Assembly: GCF_900230225.1 (NCBI RefSeq)
Contig: NZ_OCNH01000002.1
Coordinates: forward strand, 621,844 to 685,843
Reading direction: 5' to 3'
Origin: Spirosoma fluviale
GTDB taxonomy: Bacteria; Bacteroidota; Bacteroidia; Cytophagales; Spirosomataceae
DNA length: 64,000 nucleotides
How positions within the stretch are numbered: position 1 is the first letter of the stretch; each line of letters starts with the position of its first letter. A program made the translations under genes and the position numbers. Shown here in pieces: positions 42,210 through 49,947 of this stretch. Under the pieces are notes generated by a model, which was not told where the DNA came from, made no database searches, and saw only the letters and a list, made by a program, of their open reading frames with translations.

Positions 42210-44602
42210 TCGCTACGCAACGACTTCACCGGATTCGCCAGCGCGGCTTTCACGCTCTGGAAACTGACCGTCAACAGGGCAATACTCTCTGCCAGCAGCC
42301 CCGCCAGCGCAAACACCCACCAGGCAATGTCGGTTTTGTAGGCGAAATCCTGTAGCCATTGGGTCATCACCCACCACGCCAGCGGACTGGCAATGCCAAT
42401 GGCCACCAGCACCAGTTTCAAAAACTCGGTGGAGAGTAAGCCTACAATGCTGGCGACACTCGCGCCCAGTACTTTCCGGATGCCGATTTCTTTGGTACGT
42501 TGCCCAACGCTGTGTAGTACCAGGCCATACAGACCCAGACAACAGATCAGGATGGCAACACCGGTGAAGGCGTTGATGAGCCGGGCAGTCAGGTCTTCTG
42601 TCTGGTAAAACCGCGCTACCTGTTCGTCCATAAACTGGTATTCAAATACTTCATCGGGGAACAACTGCTGCCAGGTTTGTCGGATGTGCTGGAGCGTTTG
42701 TGCTGGATGATGGCCCGCAATCCGGATACCCGCCCGGGCGTACCAATCGGCTTTGCTGGCAATCAGGCAGGGGCTTATCGCTTCCCGGAGCGATTTCTGA
42801 TGGAAGTCTTTTACAACCCCTACAATGGGCAACTGCACCGGCGAGTGATAATACTGTAGTTTTTTGCCCAATATCTGCTGTGGATTGCTGAACCCAAGCT
42901 GATGGACGAGGGATTCATTAATGAGGTATTCGCGGATGGTATCGCTGGGGGCTATGTTCCGGCCGGCCATCAATGTCAACCCATAGGTGCGGACAAAGTC
43001 GGCATCGGCCAGCCGGTCACGAACGGGGAACACCGACCAGTCGTTGCTGCCGTTGAATTTAATGGAGCCGCCAAATAGCTGGTCGCTGGCGGGTGGGCGG
43101 TGACTAAGACTCACCGACAGCACATCGGCATACTGCGAAAGCTGCTTCTTGAAGGCTTCCTGCCGGGCTTGCTGTTTGGCGGGTACGGTAACTAGCACGA
43201 CATTGTCTTTCGTAAAGCCAAGGTCGGCCTGCTGGATGTACCGAATCTGACTGGCTACCACCAGCGACCCAATGATCAGTGCCTGACAAACCGCAAACTG
43301 CGTCACGACTAGTGCCCGCTGAACCGTAAAGCCTCGCCCGGAAGCACCCGTAAGGGTACCTTTCAGAGCCGCCCAAGGCGAAACGCCGGACAATACCAAC
43401 GCTGGATACCCACCCGCAATCAGGATGATGCCTGCCAGCAGCGAGCCAATGAATAAGATCGTTGGCCCATCGAGCCGGAAGGTTAATGCCAATTGGACCC
43501 AATCGGAGAACAAGGGAAGCAGAATCGTAACCAGTAACAGGGCCAGCGCGGATGATGTGAAAACGATCAGGCTTGTTTCCAGCATAAACTGGCTAATCAA
43601 CTGCCCGCGCGAACTGCCCAGTGTTTTACGAACACCCACCTCTTTTCCCCGCCGGAGGGCCTGCGCCGTGGCCAGGTTGATAAAGTTGATACAGGCTGCC
43701 ACAATCAGCAACACACCAATGATCCCCAGCGACCAGAGTAACGAAGCCCGAATCGTTTCGCCACCCCGCTTTATATCCGTGTGGATGTCGCATAGGGGTT
43801 GGGCGTGAAACTGAAAAACCTTCGCGTCGACGCCGTAATGCTTTTTGGCCAGTGCCGGAAACGACTGTTCGAGGCTTAGGGCCGCTTCCGGATTTTTGAG
43901 TGCCACATACACCCGGTTAGTACTGTTGAGGAACCACCAGTTGTCAACTTCATTCGCCGGGTCGAGTTGCTTTAGCGTGGCCATCGACACAAACAGACCA
44001 AGGTTAGTGTCGGTCATGGGCGGTGGGTCGGCCAGAATGCCCGTGATGGTTACGCCGGTTTTGTTATTGAGGGTTAGCGTTTGCCCGATTGGGTTGACAT
44101 CGCCGAAATACTTTTTCGCCCATGATTGAAGCAAAACAGCGCTGTTGGGCTGACGCAGCGCTGTTTTTGGATTGCCCTGTAACCAGGTGTAATCGACTAT
44201 ATTAAACCATTCCGGCTCTACCAGCCCCGTGCCTTTATGCTCCAGAAATCGCCGGGGCGCAGTTTGCCCCGATTGCCTGATGCTAACGGTCAGTTCGCGG
44301 TTCATCATCAGAAAAGCCGCCTGTTCTACCTGAGAGTAGTCGTTGCGCAGGGCTTCGGCCAGGGGCAGGGGCGACTCCGGATTGTACTCAATGGAGCCAT
44401 CGTCGAGGTGCATATCCGTGTTAATGCGGAAGATGCGGTCGAGTTTGGCGTGGTGCCGGTCGATGCTGAGGTGGTGGCGCAGAAACAGGAAAATGAGCAA
44501 GGCTCCCGCCATGCCAACGGACAGGCCAATGACGTTTAGCAGGGTGTAACTGCGTTGCGAACGGAGGTTCCGGAGGGCGATTTTGAGGTAGGAGCGAAGC
44601 AT
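42206..44602 (-). CDS. ABC-type FtsX/MacB-like permease P13
   Basis: A 798-aa paralogue starting MLRSYLKIALRNLRSQRS (ATG at 44602; the in-frame GTG one codon earlier is less likely). It has ACINFINLATAQALRRGKEVGVRKTLGSS and SVGQRTKEIGIRKVLGAS, ending ALANPVKSLRSE. It stands alone: the gene upstream is the divergent Uma2-like gene at 44642, with only 39 bp between start codons and no dyad. Its stop codon lies within repeat R9. The arrangement permease, divergent Uma2, then another permease repeats that of P3 and P4. Confidence 0.93.
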   Translation of the reverse strand: MLRSYLKIALRNLRSQRSYTLLNVIGLSVGMAGALLIFLFLRHHLSIDRHHAKLDRIFRINTDMHLDDGSIEYNPESPLPLAEALRNDYSQVEQAAFLMMNRELTVSIRQSGQTAPRRFLEHKGTGLVEPEWFNIVDYTWLQGNPKTALRQPNSAVLLQSWAKKYFGDVNPIGQTLTLNNKTGVTITGILADPPPMTDTNLGLFVSMATLKQLDPANEVDNWWFLNSTNRVYVALKNPEAALSLEQSFPALAKKHYGVDAKVFQFHAQPLCDIHTDIKRGGETIRASLLWSLGIIGVLLIVAACINFINLATAQALRRGKEVGVRKTLGSSRGQLISQFMLETSLIVFTSSALALLLVTILLPLFSDWVQLALTFRLDGPTILFIGSLLAGIILIAGGYPALVLSGVSPWAALKGTLTGASGRGFTVQRALVVTQFAVCQALIIGSLVVASQIRYIQQADLGFTKDNVVLVTVPAKQQARQEAFKKQLSQYADVLSVSLSHRPPASDQLFGGSIKFNGSNDWSVFPVRDRLADADFVRTYGLTLMAGRNIAPSDTIREYLINESLVHQLGFSNPQQILGKKLQYYHSPVQLPIVGVVKDFHQKSLREAISPCLIASKADWYARAGIRIAGHHPAQTLQHIRQTWQQLFPDEVFEYQFMDEQVARFYQTEDLTARLINAFTGVAILICCLGLYGLVLHSVGQRTKEIGIRKVLGASVASIVGLLSTEFLKLVLVAIGIASPLAWWVMTQWLQDFAYKTDIAWWVFALAGLLAESIALLTVSFQSVKAALANPVKSLRSE

Positions 44603-44614
44603 CACTTTTTTCGT

Positions 44615-44622
44615 TAGATTTG
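44615..44622 (+). promoter_or_regulatory. Candidate -7 box for the Uma2-like gene at 44642
   Basis: TAGATTTG matches TAnnTTTG in the 39-bp divergent gap, 19 bp before the ATG. The corresponding box before the paralogue supports it. Confidence 0.4.
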
Positions 44623-44641
44623 TTTACATCTTTCTGGCACT

Positions 44642-45085
44642 ATGTATAACCCAGGCACCTTCGAATTTGCTCTTGTTCATGACGACATGAGCGTTTATGG
44701 CCCTAAAGCGCATCAACGGGTCATTTCTAAACTAAATTCAGGGCTTGGCCCTCTATTCTACCGCGAACAGACTATTCAACTGGAACCACTACCCGAAACC
44801 ATGCTCGATGATGGGCAGGCAAGCCCTGTCCCCGATTTGATCCTGTATGATAACGAGGCTCGTTTAACACCCATTATTATTGAGATTTGTCATTCTGAAG
44901 GTCTTCGTAAAGACCTCAAGAAAGTGATTACGCTGCTTGAATCGGATGATTACGGCATTCGGGAAGGATTTGTGTACGATTATGTGGCCAGCCTCTGGTT
45001 TCGTTACACCAAAGGCGATGGCGGATTAACTCAGTCAACGTCCTTCTCCGAAATCCTGCAACTGGACCTGAATCAGTTTTTGTAG
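44642..45085 (+). CDS. Uma2-like PD-(D/E)XK-fold protein, second paralogue
   Basis: A 147-aa protein, the same length as the one at 11977, sharing LEPLPETML, SPVPDLILYD, IIIEICHSEGLRKDLKKVI, DYGIREGFVYDY, RYTKGDGG and SFSEILQLDL. As in the paralogue, the expected catalytic Lys of ExK is Cys (EIC), a shared change that argues for a conserved non-nuclease role or a shifted active site. The stop TAG (45083-45085) is part of repeat R10, which abuts the gene. It is convergent with P14 and divergent from P13. Confidence 0.7.
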   Translation: MYNPGTFEFALVHDDMSVYGPKAHQRVISKLNSGLGPLFYREQTIQLEPLPETMLDDGQASPVPDLILYDNEARLTPIIIEICHSEGLRKDLKKVITLLESDDYGIREGFVYDYVASLWFRYTKGDGGLTQSTSFSEILQLDLNQFL

Positions 45086-45160
45086 AGACGCAATACCTTG
45101 CGTCTCAGCACCCGGATGGTTTTGCTGACGCACAGGAGACGCGAAGTATCGCGTCTCTAC
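45082..45160. repeat. Composite palindromic repeat R10
   Basis: The head GTAGAGACGCAATACC overlaps the stop of the Uma2-like gene. The interior is CACCCGGATGGT and GCTGACGCACAGG, and the tail ...GCGTCTCTAC ends just before the P14 stop codon. It is close to R3 in plan. Confidence 0.87.
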
Positions 45161-45161
45161 A

Positions 45162-47588
45162 TCATTCACTCCGTAACGACTTCACCGGATTCGCCAAGGC
45201 TGCTTTAATCGTTTGCGTACTGACCACCGCTCCCGTTAACAAAGCCAGCACGAACGCTACCAGCGCAAAAGGCCACCACGATAAATCGGTTCGATAGGCG
45301 AAGCGCGTGAGCCAGTCGCTGAGCAGGTAATACGCTGCGGGCCAGGCAATGACATTGGCGATGACGAGAATCAGCACAAATTCCTTCATAAACAGGTTGA
45401 CAATGCCGAGCGTCGAGGAACCCAGTACCTTTCGGATGCCGATCTCTTTTGTCCGGTGGGTCACGTTCAGCGACACCAGTCCCAACACCCCTAAAAAGAC
45501 GATAATCAGCGCCAGTGAGGTGGCCAGCCGGGATGCCTTCTGCAATTGAATCTCGGTCTTGTAGAGTTTCTGGAGCGTATCGTCCATGAATGAGTAGTCG
45601 AAGGGTGCATCGGGAAACAGCCGCGCCCATTCGTTGCCAATGGCGGCTACCGTTTCGGGCAAACTGGCCCCTGCCTGCCTGCCGGGCGCGATTTTAATGG
45701 ATAAATAGCGATAGATAGGATCTTTCCGAACGGGAATGAACACCAGCGGCCGGATGGTTTCGCGGAGTGAGCCGAAGTGAAAATCGGTCAGGACACCACG
45801 AATGCGGAAGGTGCCGCCACGAAACACAACCTGCTGTCCCAGCGCCTTCTCCGGACGGGTCCAGCCCAGCGCTTTCGTCGCCGATTCGTTCATGACCACC
45901 GAAAGGGAGTCATACCCCCCGCCGTCAGCATTGAAAAACCGGCCCGCTTTCAGTGTCAAGCCATAGGTTTGCGCGTACCATTCGTCGGTTGTGATCGAAT
46001 TGGCCGTAATGGCCTGTGTGCTATCCTGCCCCTGCGCAACCATACTGACACTCCCGCTACTGGCACCATCGGGAATCTCGAACGAGAGGCTTACACCGGC
46101 CACCCCCGGAACGCGGGCCAGTTGATTTCGGATACCTGCCATGCGCTGCACACCGGCCGTCGACCAATCACGCGGGACGGACTTGATCGCCAGAATCTGG
46201 TCTTTCTGATAGCCTAAATTCTTGCTGAAAAAGAAGGAAACCTGACGGTTAATAACGATAGCTCCCACAAAAACCAGAATGGCCACCGTAAACTGAAAGA
46301 CAATCAGCGCCCGCCGAAAGCCAACGCCTTTCTGCACGGATGCTACCAGTTTCCCTTTAAGTGAATCGACCGACGGCAACCCCGACAGGACAAAGGCGGG
46401 GTAACTGCCCGCCAGTAGGCCAATCACAAATACAAGTACTGCCAAACCCAGAAATGCATAGGGCGACCAACTCAGCAGCGACGGTATTGGTTTTTCCAGC
46501 ACTGTAGCGAACGTTGACCGGAAGAGTTCGTAACACCCCAATGCCAGCAAGGCAGCGCCAGCCGTTAACAGCACCGCTTCGACCAGAAACTGGGCAATGA
46601 CCTGTTGCTTGAGACCCCCCAGCACTTTCCGGACACCAATTTCCCGCAACCGCGTTGCCGACATGCCGATGGTGATATTAACAAAATTCACCACCGCCAT
46701 CAGCAGGATAAACAACGCGACAACCGTCAGGGTGAGGAGCATCTTCCCGACCAGCTCATTGTCCGCTTTCAGGTGAAAACTACGGAGCGGGCTTAGGAAA
46801 GGCTGTAAATTGCCCCGAATATCGGGGGGCGCGTGTGTCTTTAGCAACTGGGCGAAGGGTTGCGTCAGTTGTTCGGCTGAGGTGCCCGGCTGTAGCTCCA
46901 GATACGTAACAATGCTCCGGTTTTCCCAGGCGTTCAGGCCCTTTGCGTCGGAGAAATACCCAAAGTTGCGCAAGGAGATGAACAACTGCTCCGGCTGGTC
47001 GAACAGGTGCGTGACACTGTTGTCGGGTTGATTACTCAGCACCCCCGTAATGGTAAACACCTGTTTGCCAGCCCCCGGCGTCTGGATGGTCAGTTGCCGC
47101 CGGAGGACATTGGTTTGCTGGAAATATTTTTGGGCCAATGCCGCCGTAACTACCACCGTATTGGGTTCGCTGAGGGCCGTTTTCGGATCGCCATAGGCCA
47201 GCGGAAAACCAAACATAGACAGCAGCGTAGAGTCGCCCACCTGCATCGGCTCTCGAAAGTGTTTCTCACCGCTGGACACGATGGCATTTACGCCGTAGGT
47301 GCGGTAGTAATTAGCCACCAGATTAGGATAGGATTGCCTGAGTGCCGGTCCCATAGGTGCCAGCGAGCCGATCTCACTGCCCATGTCCGTTACCCTCCAG
47401 CGGCTTTGCAACAGGTACTGCCGGTCTACATGCCGAAGGGTTGTGTTCACGGCCAGTTCGCCCTGAATGTAACTGCCGATCAGCAGCAGAAACGTAATGC
47501 CTACCGTTAGTCCGAATAAGGTTACCAGCGCGTAGAATCGCCTTCGGGCGAGGTTGCGCAGGGCGATCTTGAGGTAATTTTGTAGCAT
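45162..47588 (-). CDS. ABC-type FtsX/MacB-like permease P14
   Basis: An 808-aa paralogue and the most divergent in the array. It starts MLQNYLKIALRNLARRRF; the first FtsX unit is AVVNFVNITIGMSATRLREIGVRKVLGGL, lacking the usual LATAR. The second has VTHRTKEIGIRKVLGSS and it ends ALANPVKSLRSE after STQTIKA (Thr for the usual Phe). It is the most upstream permease in the array. Only a half repeat (R11) precedes it; I found no dyad or -24/-12 element in the 520 bp upstream, so its promoter is unknown. Confidence 0.92.
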   Translation of the reverse strand: MLQNYLKIALRNLARRRFYALVTLFGLTVGITFLLLIGSYIQGELAVNTTLRHVDRQYLLQSRWRVTDMGSEIGSLAPMGPALRQSYPNLVANYYRTYGVNAIVSSGEKHFREPMQVGDSTLLSMFGFPLAYGDPKTALSEPNTVVVTAALAQKYFQQTNVLRRQLTIQTPGAGKQVFTITGVLSNQPDNSVTHLFDQPEQLFISLRNFGYFSDAKGLNAWENRSIVTYLELQPGTSAEQLTQPFAQLLKTHAPPDIRGNLQPFLSPLRSFHLKADNELVGKMLLTLTVVALFILLMAVVNFVNITIGMSATRLREIGVRKVLGGLKQQVIAQFLVEAVLLTAGAALLALGCYELFRSTFATVLEKPIPSLLSWSPYAFLGLAVLVFVIGLLAGSYPAFVLSGLPSVDSLKGKLVASVQKGVGFRRALIVFQFTVAILVFVGAIVINRQVSFFFSKNLGYQKDQILAIKSVPRDWSTAGVQRMAGIRNQLARVPGVAGVSLSFEIPDGASSGSVSMVAQGQDSTQAITANSITTDEWYAQTYGLTLKAGRFFNADGGGYDSLSVVMNESATKALGWTRPEKALGQQVVFRGGTFRIRGVLTDFHFGSLRETIRPLVFIPVRKDPIYRYLSIKIAPGRQAGASLPETVAAIGNEWARLFPDAPFDYSFMDDTLQKLYKTEIQLQKASRLATSLALIIVFLGVLGLVSLNVTHRTKEIGIRKVLGSSTLGIVNLFMKEFVLILVIANVIAWPAAYYLLSDWLTRFAYRTDLSWWPFALVAFVLALLTGAVVSTQTIKAALANPVKSLRSE

Positions 47589-47592
47589 ATAT

Positions 47593-47616
47593 GTAGAGCC
47601 ACAAGGGATTGCGGCT
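47593..47616. repeat. Half palindromic repeat R11
   Basis: Only the head arm is present (GTAGAGCCACAAGGG...GCGGCT), 5 bp from the P14 ATG. The usual interior modules and tail are missing, so the element is truncated at the edge of the array. Confidence 0.7.
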
Positions 47617-48110
47617 TTGTTCGCATTACAGACAAGTTGTGGCTGAAACGAGCCGTTTACAGTTCTGAGATGCCGTAGACAATGGAGAAGAATTTGCTGC
47701 CGTGAAGGTATTCAGGAATGCGGTTTGTTCTCGCTTTGGGCTGGTTAGCAGGTCGTTAAAAAATGTTAAGCTTTTTACTGGTTACCTCACCTGCTCCCGG
47801 AATATCCAGATAGTTCGACTGCGTAGTAATTCGATCGCCCAAAATGACTCACGGGTTCTTGGTCAAAGTAGGATAAAAACAAGATGAGTGGTTTGTCCGC
47901 CAGTCTGAATTATAGGAAAGCATCTGTTTATTTGGCTACCTGACAGATGAGACGCCCAGAGGGGAAAAACTATTAAAATAGCGATTAAGTATACTATTGA
48001 ATACCAGACTGTTTAGTTGTAAATAAATAGTTACACATATAAAGCTTTGCGGTTTGTATTATTGATGCTATTAATATATTTATGCATTTCACCGTAAATG
48101 TACTTAATAT
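47617..48110. other. Gene-free stretch upstream of the beta-helix gene
   Basis: About 490 bp between divergent genes. It becomes strongly AT-rich from 47960 on and probably holds the promoter of the 48111 gene. I see no clear promoter box, hairpin, repeat or frame. Confidence 0.4.
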
Positions 48111-49826
48111 ATGTCGATGATCTATTTATGTTTATTTAGAATTAAAAATAGTCTGATTCTGTTAACTAAGCAAGCGCTAAGGTTAAACTATGTATGTAAG
48201 TTTGCGCTATCCCTTCTGTTAGCTTTTACTCTGATGCTAACTAGTCAGTCTCTGGTAGCTCAAACATGTAATTGTAACATCACTATCTCGAAAGCAGCCA
48301 TGTACGATGGCAAGGCGCTGGGCTACAAACCAGGCCAGACAATTTGCATTGCAGCCGGTAACTATTCGTACCTCTACTTCAAAAATATTGTTGGTTCTGC
48401 TACCCAGCCCATTAAGATCATTAACTGCGGTGGGCTGGTTACGATTGGCACCTCGACCGGTACAAATGGTATCCAGTTTTATGACAGCAAATTTGTCAAA
48501 CTGACCGGCTCGGGCGATAGCCGCTATAAATATGGCATTAACCTGAATAAGACTCCCAGTGGAGCATCGGGCATCAATGTAACGGGCTTCAGCTCCGATT
48601 TCGAGATTGAGCGGGTTGAGGTCTCGGGCACGGGCTTCGCCGGAATCATGATCAAGATGGACCCTACCTGCAACCCGGCCACCTGGCGGGGTAATTTCAG
48701 CATGTACAACATCAAAGTCCACGACAACTACGTGCATGATACTTACGGGGAGGGCATGTACATTGGGAACTCCTTCTGGAACAGCGGCATCACCAAAACC
48801 TGCGATGGCGTAAGCAAAGTGGTGTATCCGCACAACATTTATGGTCTGGCCATTTACAACAACCTGGTCGAACGCACCGGTGCCGAAGGTATTCAGTATG
48901 CCTGTGCACCGGACTATCAGGTGTATAACAATGTGATCAACTATGCCGGTATCTCGCCATTTCAGCAGTATCAGAACAATGGCATTCAGGCCTCGGGGGG
49001 CTCTTCGGGTCAACTGTACAACAACATTGTGCGTAATGTGGGTGGAAATGGAATCATCTTCGTTGGCCACTCCGGTAAAAATACAATTTACAATAACCTG
49101 GTTACGGATGTAGGAGGGTACGGTTTATTCTGCGACAACCGGGCCGGAACACCCAGCGGTAATCCCCTGATCGTGACCAATAATACCTTTATCAAGTCGG
49201 CTCAGGATGGTTTATGTTTCTATAACAAGCTGGATAAAACCACCGTCACTAACAATGCGGTAATTCAGGCAGGAACGGGTAAGATAATTAAGCTCATAAC
49301 CGGTTACCAGATAACGCAGTCTACCAATTATTACGGGTCTTCGCTAAGTACAGCGCTGACAACAAATGTTTTTGATATAAACTACCGGCCACAGAAAGGC
49401 TCTCCGCTGGTCGATAAAGGAGTTCTGAATACATCCTGCACCTTGACCACTGATCTTGCCGGTAACGGGCGCCCCAAAGGAATGGCTATCGACATTGGGG
49501 CGTATGAGTTTCAACCGGTGGCTGGCGCACGGGAAGGCGCTGAACTACGGGGGCTAACCGAAGGGCTGGAAACAACGGTGCGGGAAATTTCCTCATCGCC
49601 CTCGCCTTGTGTCGACGAAATAGTTCTTCGCCTGACAAACCCGGATCTGACCATGTCGGAAGTAAGTATCTATTCGATCGACGGCCAGCGAGTCAACCAC
49701 ATAATACCAGCTACACCCGCCAACGAAGTTCGTGTAGAAACGGCGATGTTACCGACTGGCCTTTACGTGTATCAGGTCATCACCCCCGATCTTAAGCTGC
49801 TGAAAGGTCGGTTTATTAAAAAGTAA
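48111..49826 (+). CDS. Secreted right-handed beta-helix protein with type IX sorting domain
   Basis: A 571-aa protein with a long N-terminus and signal peptide ending SLVAQ (about residue 51). A parallel beta-helix follows (about 60-430) made of short NN-containing rungs such as GIMIKMD, LYNNIVRNVGGNGIIFVG and TIYNNLVTDVGGYGLF. The final 80 residues form a type A C-terminal sorting domain (VSIYSIDGQRV ... LPTGLYVYQVI ... LKGRFIKK), so it should cross the outer membrane by the type IX system. Beta-helix proteins of this kind bind or cleave polysaccharide, but no catalytic residues are identified. A start at a later in-frame ATG is possible because the signal peptide is unusually far in. Confidence 0.88.
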   Translation: MSMIYLCLFRIKNSLILLTKQALRLNYVCKFALSLLLAFTLMLTSQSLVAQTCNCNITISKAAMYDGKALGYKPGQTICIAAGNYSYLYFKNIVGSATQPIKIINCGGLVTIGTSTGTNGIQFYDSKFVKLTGSGDSRYKYGINLNKTPSGASGINVTGFSSDFEIERVEVSGTGFAGIMIKMDPTCNPATWRGNFSMYNIKVHDNYVHDTYGEGMYIGNSFWNSGITKTCDGVSKVVYPHNIYGLAIYNNLVERTGAEGIQYACAPDYQVYNNVINYAGISPFQQYQNNGIQASGGSSGQLYNNIVRNVGGNGIIFVGHSGKNTIYNNLVTDVGGYGLFCDNRAGTPSGNPLIVTNNTFIKSAQDGLCFYNKLDKTTVTNNAVIQAGTGKIIKLITGYQITQSTNYYGSSLSTALTTNVFDINYRPQKGSPLVDKGVLNTSCTLTTDLAGNGRPKGMAIDIGAYEFQPVAGAREGAELRGLTEGLETTVREISSSPSPCVDEIVLRLTNPDLTMSEVSIYSIDGQRVNHIIPATPANEVRVETAMLPTGLYVYQVITPDLKLLKGRFIKK

Positions 49827-49841
49827 GTAGTAAGGCAAATT

Positions 49842-49893
49842 AAGATTGAACACATCGAACCGCAGCCGTAGACGGTCCTATGTGTTCAATCTT
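49842..49893. terminator. Bidirectional hairpin terminator
   Basis: Perfect 14-bp arms AAGATTGAACACAT (49842-49855) and complement (49880-49893) lie between the convergent beta-helix and hybrid-kinase genes. Confidence 0.75.
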
Positions 49894-49947
49894 GTTTGTT
49901 CCGTTACCTAAGAAACTCGTTGAAGATGCTGGTTGAACCAAAGCCCT

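Noticed and set aside
6856-47616. Palindromes interpreted as insertion sequence ends
   Set aside because: No transposase is encoded between any pair, and the units are only 28-155 bp.
47617-48110. Sigma-54 control region for P14
   Set aside because: No TGTCC/GGACA dyad pair and no -24/-12 element in register upstream of P14.
48237-49070. 277-codon minus-strand frame
   Set aside because: It lies antisense to the beta-helix gene and has the composition of a shadow frame.
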